In this document: in pieces, positions 21,144-31,337 of the stretch | Layout of the letters: each line of letters begins with the position of its first letter | Numbering within the stretch: position 1 is the stretch's first letter | Assembly: GCA_012656075.1 (NCBI GenBank) | Contig: JAAKBF010000087.1 | Coordinates: 124,001-188,000, forward strand | Reading direction: 5' to 3' | Length of the DNA: 64,000 nt | Origin: Phytophthora hibernalis | Lineage: Eukaryota > Oomycota > Peronosporomycetes > Peronosporales > Peronosporaceae | The notes under the pieces: generated by a model | The model's input: only the letters and a program-made list of their open reading frames with translations | Told to the model about the DNA's origin: nothing | Database searches by the model: none | Program-made: the position numbers and the translations under genes

Positions 21144-22913
21144 ATGCTCAAGTTAATCCAAGCCGTTACCCTGCTGAGTGCGGGGATAGCGTCTTCTACT
21201 GCGCAGACATACACCTCCACACCTACTCCTTCCGTCTCTTTCACTGCACCTCGAAGCCACGACAACGCCTCCGAAAGTGACGACAACTGGTCTTTGGGCA
21301 GAGACCGTAGCGACAATGAACTAGAAGATGACGACGAGGAACCTCTAGACAGTGACGATGAGGGATCTCTAGACAGCGACGACGAAGGATCACGAACTTT
21401 GTCCGGATCCGGGGGTTGGGCGACCATCTCTACGATTCAGTCGACATATACCAATTGGGTGGGTCCAGCTCGCGGTGGCTCTGACACAGCGTGCTACCGA
21501 GAGGCTCACGTTGCACAAACTTGCCCGCTACAGTTTGAAAACCACCAAGACACTTGCTGGGCTGAATGTCCGCTCGCGTACCCCGTAAGATGCGGCTTGG
21601 AATGTATACGGCAGAACGATGACTGCGCGCATGAAATTGTGGCCAAGGTTGTCGTCATTGCACAAGCGGCATTCTCCCTCGCCACGTTTGGTTTGTATGG
21701 TGAGTTCAAGTTGATGGCGAATGGTGTGCGTACCGCCTTCAGGTGCGGCAAGGAGATGATGAACCTGGTGAAGCAGTTGACAAGATTCATCCGCCACATT
21801 AAAGTATTCAATCCGCACACCACGAACAAGTATCTGGAAACGATACTGTACCAGACAGACAACGTGGTTTTCGACTTACCTGTCACCATCTGCACATGCC
21901 TGGGTATACCCGTCTCGGAGAGTATCAGGACAACCGATAGAGTGACCAACACGATCGAGCTTTTTGTGCAAGAAATTGTGCGCGAACAGGGTGCGATCGT
22001 TGCCAGTTGGGCCGCGTTTACAACGTTCATGAAGACAATCGCTTTAGACGAACCGATGGCCTCGTTAGACGAGTCCGACATCACCTCACTGCAGTCGGCA
22101 TTAGCATCCAACTCCACCTGCGGGTATAGCATGAAGCGCCTGCTGGACCGCACCTGGATGAGTGTGGCAGACCTGCGTAAGAAAGACCCGGAGATCTCCG
22201 AGGACGACATTCGTGTGGCCATGAGCAAGTCGAACCTTGTGCTGAACGAGATCCCCACCGTCACCAATAACTGTATGGAAGAGTGGATTGAGCAGTCGGA
22301 CGAGGATGCCGCTTATGCAACACGAGATATACTGCGCAGGACTTTCGGGGGCATCATGGACGACCTAATCCGCTCAGGCACCAGCCACAACGGAACGCTT
22401 CTCAGTGCAGAGAACTACGCCTACAAGATCGCTGACAGAGCACTTACTTTCTACGCTGTTTGGGATCTAACAAACATCGGCTTCGTGGCTTCCGAGTACT
22501 TTCAAACAATTTGTGGACCGACCAAATTCATCGGCGAAATCGATGATGGAAGTGCAAAAGACGCACTGGGTCTGAGGGCGGTTGGAAAAGCATTCGTCGA
22601 CAGTACTGGTAACTGGACCAAGGCCGGCGATGGCACTGTCTCGGTCACGTTTCAAAGTGTTGACACGGAAGATGTGACTGTGAACATCCACTCTGGTGGC
22701 AACAGGTTCGACAAGGTGGCTGTCCCAGCAGGTGAAACTGTGGTATGGACGTCGAGTGTAACGAAACTGGGAGGTAAGACGCTGTATTTTGACCGATGGC
22801 GTCCGGGTTTTCTGGATCTCCCTGGAACGGGAGGAGGTTCGTTGTTGCTCTGGATGCCTCGATCAACACAAAATGGCAGTTTACAGCTAACTGCGATGTT
22901 GAACGTGAGTTAA
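21144..22913 (+). CDS. Secreted Ser/Asp-linker, 12-Cys protein, array copy 6 (intact, divergent)
   Basis: Uninterrupted 589-residue frame with signal peptide MLKLIQAVTLLSAGIASSTA, a short Thr/Pro stretch, and an acidic linker with SLDSDDEGSLDSDDEGS repeats. The family modules are all present, but this copy is the most divergent: STIQSTYTNWVGPARG, QTCPLQFENHQDTCWAECPLAYPVRCGLEC, IKVFNPHTTNKYLETILYQ, TCGYSMKRLLDRTWMSVAD. The C-terminal beta domain ends LTAMLNVS. All 12 family cysteines are kept. It is the last member of the array; the gene beyond it is unrelated. Function unknown. Confidence 0.85.
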   Translation: MLKLIQAVTLLSAGIASSTAQTYTSTPTPSVSFTAPRSHDNASESDDNWSLGRDRSDNELEDDDEEPLDSDDEGSLDSDDEGSRTLSGSGGWATISTIQSTYTNWVGPARGGSDTACYREAHVAQTCPLQFENHQDTCWAECPLAYPVRCGLECIRQNDDCAHEIVAKVVVIAQAAFSLATFGLYGEFKLMANGVRTAFRCGKEMMNLVKQLTRFIRHIKVFNPHTTNKYLETILYQTDNVVFDLPVTICTCLGIPVSESIRTTDRVTNTIELFVQEIVREQGAIVASWAAFTTFMKTIALDEPMASLDESDITSLQSALASNSTCGYSMKRLLDRTWMSVADLRKKDPEISEDDIRVAMSKSNLVLNEIPTVTNNCMEEWIEQSDEDAAYATRDILRRTFGGIMDDLIRSGTSHNGTLLSAENYAYKIADRALTFYAVWDLTNIGFVASEYFQTICGPTKFIGEIDDGSAKDALGLRAVGKAFVDSTGNWTKAGDGTVSVTFQSVDTEDVTVNIHSGGNRFDKVAVPAGETVVWTSSVTKLGGKTLYFDRWRPGFLDLPGTGGGSLLLWMPRSTQNGSLQLTAMLNVS

Positions 22914-23322
22914 TTCTCAGGTCCAGGAACGTATAGAGGAATAATAAAGTAGATAGAGATAAAACATGAAGGAAATGACGCAAGTCTTGCTACAGATCTG
23001 CTTTGGTGTAAAGGCATCCGATTGGCTTAGCCACTTCAACCAGCATTCCTTCCGTGACAAGTCCCGTATTGTTGACCCCCTCCTTCCACCTGATACTGAG
23101 CCATTTTCCTTCCAACGGCGGTATCGATGTGGCACACACGAACCAACCGACCAACTCTTCTCTCTTGATTTCATTACATGTAAAGATCTGCTCAATGACA
23201 TAGTGGATTGCGGAATCTCTCCCCACCCTGCCATCCGACCTCTTCCTTCATCAGAGTCACACGCACTCCTTCAAACAGGATTTCACCCAGCTTGAAGAAG
23301 AAGGCGAAGGAAGCGAGGAAAC
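22914..23322. other. Intergenic region before the saposin gene
   Basis: A minus-strand frame at 22990-23226 (78 codons) has protein-like composition (VCATSIPPLEGKWLSIRW) but no recognised domain; it may be a transposon fragment. Nothing else is supported. Confidence 0.3.
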
Positions 23323-26300
23323 ATGCGCCCTGTGTACGCGCTGCTGCCGCTTTTGGCGGCCGTTGCGGGCGTCGCACGTGGTGATCACGGCGGGCGCCAG
23401 GGCTTGGGCCACGCCCAGGAAGCCGAGATGCCCTGCCAACACGACCAGGAGGAGGAGAAAACCGCCGGCCTTATGGCGGTGTTGAACGAGCACTTCCAGC
23501 GCTCCAGCGAGATGCTGCAGCGCTTCTTCAGCCTCGGAGAGCCCCAGGAGACTGACGTCATCGTCGTCATCGAGATGGAGGAGGAAGACCCGCGCAAGAC
23601 GGCGTGTTTGAAGGCGCTGGAGAAGATTCACCAGCAGGACGAGCTGCAGCAGCAGACCGAGTCGCTCGCCAAGTACTTCCGCTCGGCCTTTGACGCGGTG
23701 TCGGTGCAGCTGTGGGGGAGGCTTCGTGCGAGGATCTGGAGCGTCCAGAGCTGGTGGAAGAGGTAAGGGGTGGTGTTTTATTTGATGTAGTGGGAGAAGT
23801 TGACGTTGGATTTTGTTTTGTATGCAGTGCAACCGCGTGTTGAGTGGGGAAGAAGCGGTGAGGAAGTTCCTGCAGGAAGGCAAGACGGACGACGAGGTGT
23901 GCGACATCATGGTCGCAGTCGTGGACTTGGAAGGAGCCGACGACTTGTCGTGCAAGTTGTGCCAGAGGTTTGTGCAGATGGTGGACCAGGCGCTGGCCCA
24001 GGAAGTGCAGCAGGTGCAGCAAGCCCGAGCCATCATCGGAGACCTGTGCGACGCCATGTCGGCAGACTCCATGTGCCACATATTCCTGAAGAACTTCGAC
24101 GCGATCGTGGACTGGCTGAAGCAAGGCACGGACCCGCTCGTGGTGTGCACTCGGATCGTCATGTGCTCGCCCGACAGTGGCAACGACAGCCAGATCTCCG
24201 ATGTTCCAGCGTATCCGGAATTGGCTGAGACGCTTGAAGACGGCGCGCTAGTGACACCCGACTCCCTTGAGAAGGACCAGTCGTGCTTCTTTTGCTCTCG
24301 TGTGGCTGGAGTAATCTACCAGGTGAACAGCCTATTTCCCGACCAACTTCCGATGCTGAAGTCAGTGCTTGGAAGCGTGTGCGAGTTGGCTTCCGAGGAC
24401 GCCAAGTGCCAGGAAGTGGAGGCTAACTTTGATCACATTGTCGAGCTGGTGCAGCAAGGTCAACACCCGCGCGAGATTTGTCAAGCTGCCGATTTCTGCC
24501 CCAAAAATCTATGCCTGACATTCCGCCATCGGATCGGATGCACGGAAATGATAAAACGTGTGTGTACTGCGACGCAGCGACAACGGTTGTTGAGGTTATT
24601 ATGCAAGAGCAGCCTGACCAGATTGATCAAATTCGCGGGTACGCAGACATGATCTGCGGTATGCTGGGAGATGATAGCCCGTGCCACGAGTATGTCAACA
24701 AGTTAGACACGGTCATTGACTCCTTAAAGAAGGGGTCCACCCTCGTGATATTTGCAAGGCCCTGAAATACTGCACCGCTGAACGGATGGAGGGCACTCCA
24801 CTTCTGGACGAAAGCCCTCGTGTCGGAATGATACGAAATGGCCGACACGGAAATCATGAGCATGTCGGCATGGAAGGGCCCGGGGCCGCCACGGACATCA
24901 CAGCCACCACGGTCATGGCCCGCGTGATGAGATGGGGGCTGTACCACACGGCGAACACCCACCGCACCCTCCTCATCCCCACCCGCACCCCCATGGCAGT
25001 TGCTTCTTCTGCTCGCGCGTGGCAATGGTTATTCACCATGTCAACCACACGTCTCCTGAGAAGTTGCCGATCGTGAAGACTATTCTGACCAACGTGTGTC
25101 AATTGGTGCCTTCAACCTGCAAGTGTGATGTTGTGGACAAGAATTTCGACAAGATTGTCGAACTGGAAAAACAGGGTAAGCATCCTCATGAGATCTGCAA
25201 GTCACTCGGGGTTTGCAACAAGACACTAGGCTGGGAGGAAAGTGTTCATTCGATTGCGGACGAGATGAAGGGTGTGGTTGCTGGTTCACAGTGGCCACCT
25301 GGAAATGCCACACAGTGTACGTATTGCCAATTTGCTACCACTGTCGCAAAAATTGCCCTTCAGCAGTATGGCACGGATATCAGCCAAATCCGCGCGTACG
25401 CAGACATGATCTGTGATATGCTCGGTGCAGACAACCCGTGCCACGTGTACGTGAAGGAGTTCGACTTTGTCATTGATTCGATCACCAAGGGCATGAGCTC
25501 CAAGGCAATTTGCACGGAGTTGAAGTTTTGCACTGCGGCGATGGATGACCAGCTAGCCCTCGCTGGCAGTGAAGAAAATGCGATGATCTTGAGCTCAGAA
25601 GAGCGGCCGCCACACAACCATGGGTGCTCCTTCTGCATTCATGTTGCCATTGCCATTCACCACGTCAATCATACTGAACCGGAAAAACTGCCGGTCGTCA
25701 AGACCATTTTGACGAACGTGTGCAAACTGGCAAAGCCTGACTGTAAGTGTGATGACGTGGATAAGAATTTTGACAAGATCGTGGAACTCGAGAAGGAGGG
25801 AAAACGCCCGCACGAGATTTGCAAGACTATCGGGCTTTGCAAGAAGAAAGTGGATGTGATCGCTGACGAGTATTCCTTTGCTGACACTGTGTCGTCTCTG
25901 GTTATCGCGAGTCGCCCTGATGCGGTGGAGGGTGACACGAAGATGTGCTTCTTTTGCGATTATGCGACTACTCTTGTGCAAGCTGCTTATGAACAAGACG
26001 CCACAAAGATGGATCAAATCAAGCAGTTGGCGGACACTGCTTGTGCGCTAATGGGCAAGGAGTCGGGATGCCACCAGTACATTGCAAAGCTTGATTTTGT
26101 GCTGGATTCACTGAAGAACGGGACGCATCCGCACGCTATTTGTGTGTCGATGAAATATTGCCCGGCAAGCAACATGTCGCCTTCCTCTTCCTCTTCATCC
26201 AACAGCTTGGCGGCTTATGACCCGGTTTTGGTCCAAATGGTGAAGGAATCGATGGAAGTGTCTGTTGATGGATGTTTCTTCTGCACGCAAGTGGCGTCTG

Positions 26301-27678
26301 TCATTGAGGTAGCGGTTGCTGAAGACCCGAGTAAGATCACGCAGATTCGACAAATCGCTGACGTTGTTTGCGGAATGCTTCCGAGTGACAACCAGGTACG
26401 ATATTTTCCTGAACTGACAAACATCGAAAAGTGTATTAATTTTGTTGCCTGTGTTTACAGTGCCACTCCTTTGTAAAGCAGTTCGACGCTGTGGTCGATT
26501 CTCTCCAGAAGGGCGAACAGCCCAAGGCTATTTGCCATGACCTGAAGTATTGCACGGTGGACTCTAACCCTGCTATGGCCAAGCTTGCAATGCCTTCTGT
26601 TGACATGCTCGCCGTTCGAAATAACGACGAGGAAAGCAGCACATGCGCCTATTGCAGTGGGGTTGTCACTGTGCTCAAGTACGCACTTGACCAGAAGCCG
26701 GAGCAAGTCAAGGAAATGCGAGAGGCTGCAGGCATCGTGTGCGAACTTCTTCCTGCGGACGACACGGTACGTGATGCAAAATGGCGAAGTGCTATGGTCA
26801 CCTTAATGCTGATACTGATATATTATTTGCTTGAATGACAGTGCCACAATGACCTTAAGATGTTCGACGTAGCAGTGACCGACTTACAAGCTGGAAAGGG
26901 GCCCCAAGAGATCTGCCAGGCACTTAAGTTTTGCACGGCAACTCAAGGTACCAGTTCGCTGGTGTCGGGCCTGCTGGACTTCAAGGGCTCGGACTTCTTG
27001 CCCTCGAGGTGCGCATCGTGCCAGCAGAATACTCTGCTGCTTGCGTCCTTGATTACTCGCCCAAACAGCTTGGCAACATTCGAACGCGAAATCAACTCGG
27101 TGTGCCGCTTGATCCCAGATTCCAGCGAGGTAAGAACTATTCCCTTTTCAGTTGTTGAGTTCCAATGAGCCTGACAACAATTGTTTTTTGTCCGTTAATA
27201 GTGCGAGCTGCTGATGAAGCACCAGGACGTGATCATTGATTCATTGAAAAAGAACGAAGACGTGGATACAATCTGCACGCGAATTGCAGCGTGTGGTCCC
27301 GCGGCGGTGGAGGTGCCTAAGGAGAAGGCGATGTCAGTGAGCTGCTTATTCTGCGAGTACACTGCCGATCTATTGGAACATGCCAAGGACGATGAGAAGG
27401 CTTTGCGTGAAGCGAAGTTGACGCTCGAAACCATGTGCACGGTCCTACCGCCTCGTGCGCGTTGCGACGTGCTTTCCTCCAAGTTCGATGAGCTAGTGTC
27501 GCTCATGCGTGAGGGAAAAAGTCCCAGCGAAGCTTGTAACGCGATTGCCCTATGTGACGCGGACTTTGTCTACGCAGACTTTGTCTACACGGGCAGCAAT
27601 GGCAACAATGAGGATCCAATCGTGCAAGCTTTCGAGAAAGGGCGACAGAGCATGGGAAATGTGATGGAGATCCAGTAA
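23323..27678 (+). CDS. Secreted polyprotein with eleven saposin-B-like domains
   Basis: The signal peptide is MRPVYALLPLLAAVAGVARG. After a degenerate N-terminal domain (CLKALEKIHQQDELQQ...) come eleven saposin-like domains, each with the six-Cys spacing C-x2-C...C...C...C...C (SCKLCQRFV, SCFFCSRVA, TCVYCDAAT, SCFFCSRVA, QCTYCQFAT, GCSFCIHVA, MCFFCDYAT, GCFFCTQVA, TCAYCSGVV, RCASCQQNT, SCLFCEYTA). Saposin folds bind lipids and are usually cut from a precursor in the secretory or lysosomal route. Introns are 23763-23827, 26396-26460, 26767-26841 and 27130-27201; every downstream exon starts with the TGC of the same domain cysteine. Apparent frameshifts at 23713-23717 (G), 24503-24507 (A), 24732-24735 (G) and 24882-24885 (G) are all one base short in runs. 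A His/Pro-rich linker lies near 24900-24990. Confidence 0.85.
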
Positions 27679-27800
27679 CTGGATGACTTGTTCAGCAGCG
27701 CGAGCGAGGCGCCTTTTCTTATGTAGGTATGATGACTACTTGATCGTTCTGGTCATCTTTTCTTTACCCCATCGTTAAAACTTGAACAAAGCGTTCCTTT

Positions 27801-29029
27801 TCAAGCAATAAAATTGTGGCTGATCTCGTCCAGGAACTGATCAGTCGATGTCCTGGTGAAGTTTGGTAGTAGCTGAGCGAGCCGTGTTGTGTTGAGCTTC
27901 GTGTTGAGCGGAGAAGGGTACCCCAATTCGACTTGTGCCCGCGCCGTCGGCACGATCTCTCTCTTTATTGCAGCCATCGGATCGTTCCTTGTGCAAGCAG
28001 CAAGATACTTGTGCGCGAGTTCCACGCGTGAAAGTGCCTCCAAGCCACCTGCATGATTATTCATAGCGTTATCGGTCTTGCAACACGAACTTTCATCGAA
28101 TAGAGCGAACGTACCAAGGTTGACAAGAGTAGAGGACGTAGCCGACAGCATCTTGAAGAGGATCGCGACCAAGTCGTGAATATAAAGGTACGAGCGGAAC
28201 TCGTCCTGCCACAACTTCAGTGGCACAACTGCAGTTTCAGATTGAAAGAGCTGGCGATGCAGCCATTGCATGAACTTTGGTGCACTCCTGTCGGGGAACA
28301 ATGGAGCTGCCGGGCCAACTACATTTGCGATACGAAGAACCAACACGTGCAAGTTTGCCGAGTTTAGGTCCATCAAGTACTGGTCGAAACGAAGTTTCCC
28401 GGCACCGTACATTGACAACTCCGAGGACAACACTGCAGCGTCTTCTTCGTAACTTTCACCCCACGGTTGCCTCCCATCGTAAACAAAGTCGGTTGAGAAG
28501 TGCACAATGCGAATTCCCCACGGAAGGTGGTCCAGTAAAGTCACAAGTTCCTGTGGCTATCAACATACACAACACAACGTCAGAAAAACAACAACAACAC
28601 ATAGTTTTGCTCTAAACACCTCATTAACTGCGCGTGCCTTCTCCGGTTCCTTCTGGCAGAGTGCAGGCGACGAAAACGCTGACAACCAGCACAGATCAGC
28701 ATTTTAAAGTTTAATTTCAAAGCTCCAAGACTATTTCACCTGTGCAATTGATAACCACAGTCGGGTGGAAGTCTTGAATACAATTCTCCAGAGCTCCCAG
28801 ATCCAGAATGTCCACCTGCCAATACACGCGCCCGCGCTGCAGAATTCGATTCCGTCACAAACCCATTTGGGAGTGGCGAAAATGGTTGACTGCGAATTGT
28901 GCACGCCACTGCAGATATGTCTCCCAATGAATCTCCATCAACTGCACGAAGTGGTTCACTCTGCAGTAATTTCTGCAACACGAACTGCGCCACGTAACTC
29001 GTGCCGCCCAGCACCAACACGCGTGTCAT
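27801..29029 (-). CDS. RmlD/MAT2B-like NAD(P)-dependent sugar-nucleotide reductase-type protein
   Basis: Short-chain dehydrogenase of the extended (RmlD substrate-binding) group. Exon 1 (28740-29029) starts MTRVLVLGGTSYVAQFVLQ, with the Gly-rich nucleotide-binding motif. Exon 2 (28620-28678) and exon 3 (27801-28556) follow. Exon 3 carries VHFSTDFVYDG, the catalytic-type YxxxK (SMYGAGK) and the RIANVVGP motif typical of dTDP-4-dehydrorhamnose reductase and of the methionine adenosyltransferase beta subunit. In exon 1 the frame must shift near 28815-28825 (a GC-rich GGG run) to reach QVDILDLGALENCIQDFHP and VVINCTG. Whether it makes a sugar nucleotide or regulates MAT cannot be decided. It is transcribed away from the kinase gene, 67 bp apart start to start, and converges on the saposin gene. 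Confidence 0.75.
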
Positions 29030-29096
29030 TCTGGTCACAAAAATAGAATCTGAGTTGGACTTTATCACAATTTGAAAGCACAAAAAGCAAAACAGC
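29030..29096. promoter_or_regulatory. 67-bp bidirectional promoter between divergent start codons
   Basis: Only 67 bases separate the ATG of the reductase-like gene (minus, 29029) from the ATG of the inositol-polyphosphate kinase (plus, 29097). A TTTATCACAATTTG block faces the plus gene and a T-rich stretch faces the minus gene; neither is a strong initiator match. Confidence 0.5.
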
Positions 29097-30181
29097 ATGG
29101 ACACCAAAGGCTTCGTGGAGATGGCGCACCAAGTGGGCGGCCACGCCACGTCCAAGACGAGTAAAATACCCAACGATAGCTCTAATTAATGCATATTTCA
29201 CTGGTGTTCTAATGGTGTAATTTTCGTTGCGTTTGTGCTCGTTTTGGCAGGTCTGAAGGCCCACAACGGCCGCATCGTGAAGCCTTTCCAAAGCAAACAG
29301 CGAGGACAGCGCGAACGCGACTTCTACGAGCGCGTGTTCGTATCGGAGAAGGATTCGCCAGAGTTTGCAGCTCTCAGGACGTTTTTACCTGGTTATTACG
29401 GCACCGTGGAGGTCCCTGAAGTGCAGGACGGCGAGGAGACACCTGTCAATGGACTACACCCTGGACGTACGTAGAAGACGATGAAGTTGAGGAACTTTGA
29501 TGTATTAATTTGCTGTTGGGTGGTGCAGAGTATTTGGCTCTGGAAGACTTGACGTGGGGAGGCAGTGGCCGAGCATTATGGACGTCAAGATGGGCACTCG
29601 GTCCTATGAAGAGGACGCGTCGGCCGAGAAGATCGCGTACGAGAAGTCCAAGTTCCCGCTGCAGGAGACGGTGGGCTTCCGTATTCAGGGATTCAAGGTC
29701 TTTGACCCGAAGCAGCAGCGGTATGTCCAGTTCGACAAGCACTTTGGTCGCGGCATCACTTCAGTGGACGGCCTTGCACCGGCCTTCCGCAACTACTTTC
29801 CGTCGGAAGACACGCCCAAGACCATCAAACTGCTGGAAGCTGTAAGTCTATTGCAAGCTCTCCTTGCGATCGACAAACAAGAACTGACGGTAGCTGTTGT
29901 GTTTGATTCTTCAGTTTCTGCGTCGCCTAGACCAGTTCAAGACATGGTTCGATGCGCAGCAAGGAACGGAGTTCATCGCCAGCTCCTTCCTCTTCCTGTA
30001 CGACAACGAGGTGTCTGTCAAAGACGAAGCGGATCCCTACGCGGCTGACATCCGTCTCATCGACTTTGCCCACGTAACTCAACGTGCGTCTCCCAAGCTA
30101 GACGAAGGACTGCGAACAGGCATCGCCACTCTGATCCAGAGCTTCCAGACACTACTCCACGAAGCTCAAACCCAGTCGTGA
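29097..30181 (+). CDS. Inositol polyphosphate kinase (IPMK/IP6K family)
   Basis: Four exons: 29097-29160, 29251-29466, 29529-29841 and 29915-30181, all with GT-AG introns. Family motifs appear in order: GGHATS near the N-terminus, YYGTVEV, YLALEDLT, the signature P-x3-D-x-K-x-G (PSIMDVKMGTRSYEEDA), SSFLFLYDN (the SSLL-type motif) and LIDFAHV (the metal-binding IDF motif). The product phosphorylates inositol phosphates using ATP. Total size is about 285 residues, usual for inositol-polyphosphate multikinases. One frame change at the GGGG run 29556-29559 sits just before the signature and is fixed by one more G. Divergently paired with the reductase-like gene. Confidence 0.85.
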
Positions 30182-30362
30182 ACAACCAAGAATGATCTTA
30201 CTGTAGTATTAAAATCGTGGATGCCAATCACTAAAAAAAACTACCACAGGTGAGCAGCAATAACGGACGGGTTGAAGCTAAATATGGAAAAAGCAAAATA
30301 TCGAACTGGGCACCGCAAAGAGGCATCCAAGAGCCATTACGTTTCTCGCCAGATCCCCAATA

Positions 30363-30881
30363 ATGCGCCCGCAGAGCCCCAGTGACAACCAGCAAGACGT
30401 CAGCTACCAGGTCGAGCTGGAGCGTCTTCTACACACCTACGAACCGGGCAACGAGGCCTCAGCCGCGCAGCTCCTGGAGACGTACGCGGGCATGGAACAC
30501 GAGCTCATCGAGTGCTACCGTCACTACTACGCGGGCAAAGGCAGCTTCCGCGTGGCTCTGGACGACAGCCAAGAAGCCGCTGGATCTCCTCGCGTGTCGT
30601 CCCCTGGACCGCTACATCTGCCCACGTCAGCCATCGGCACGTACCTGCAGGCCAAACTGCAGTCGAGACGCAGCGGCGCCCGCCACGCCAAGCTCGAAGA
30701 CGTGCGGGGCCCCACGGCTGCCGTGTCAATAGATAGTCCAAGTAGAAGACGCCCCGCGGCCGTAGCGCCCCGACGACGAGCCACCAGCTTCGCAGCCAGA
30801 CTGCAACAGTCTGGGGAGCTCAGCAACAACGACGAGGAGCTGGCTCGCAGAGCTTCGACGCCGTCCCAATTCAGTGATTAG
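30363..30881 (+). CDS. Hypothetical protein, 172 residues
   Basis: Single-exon frame. The N-terminal third is plausible helix (YQVELERLLHTYEPGNEASA, then LLETYAGMEHELIECYRHYY). The rest is disordered, rich in Ser, Arg and Ala, with SRRRPAAVAPRRRATSF as a basic patch that could be a nuclear signal. I recognise no domain. Same strand as the kinase gene and about 180 bases after it. Confidence 0.6.
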   Translation: MRPQSPSDNQQDVSYQVELERLLHTYEPGNEASAAQLLETYAGMEHELIECYRHYYAGKGSFRVALDDSQEAAGSPRVSSPGPLHLPTSAIGTYLQAKLQSRRSGARHAKLEDVRGPTAAVSIDSPSRRRPAAVAPRRRATSFAARLQQSGELSNNDEELARRASTPSQFSD

Positions 30882-31337
30882 ACTTAAGCAAATGTGAACT
30901 CCGTCCTGTACATAACGTTACACCTGTTCGTGCTGCTCGATCTCTGACGGACACCCACCGAAAGGGTCCGAGCTTGTACAAGCAAGAGAAGGGCGAGGTG
31001 ATGCGGGTGACAGGCGTCTGCACTCAAAAGAGACCAAGATGTCGGAACGGTTGGTTTGAAAACGGACGTGGATTTATGCTTTTTCTTGCTCGCTCCTTCC
31101 TTTAGCTTGGGCAAAACTGGTAGGGAGGAAGGCTACGTTCCCTATCCGACGGCACGAAACACGTCGGCCGCTTCCTCGAGCTCGAGGAGCTCCGATCCAT
31201 TGCGGGTTGATTCTATCTCTATTACAGCGTGCAGTCACGTCACCGCCGTCTTGCACTCAGTTCGTCAGCTTCGTCTCATATTGCGCGACGTGCAAGGAAC
31301 AGACCCGTTCAGCGACTGCACTTGGCATTTGCTGGAC
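30882..31337. other. Convergent intergenic region
   Basis: Shared 3' flank of the hypothetical gene and the zinc-finger gene. No feature beyond ordinary sequence. Confidence 0.4.

Noticed and set aside
2213..22913. RXLR or Crinkler effectors
   Set aside because: No RXLR or LFLAK motif is present after any of the signal peptides.
23257..24183. Minus-strand 308-codon frame over the start of the saposin gene
   Set aside because: His/Leu-rich antisense reading of a well-supported split gene.
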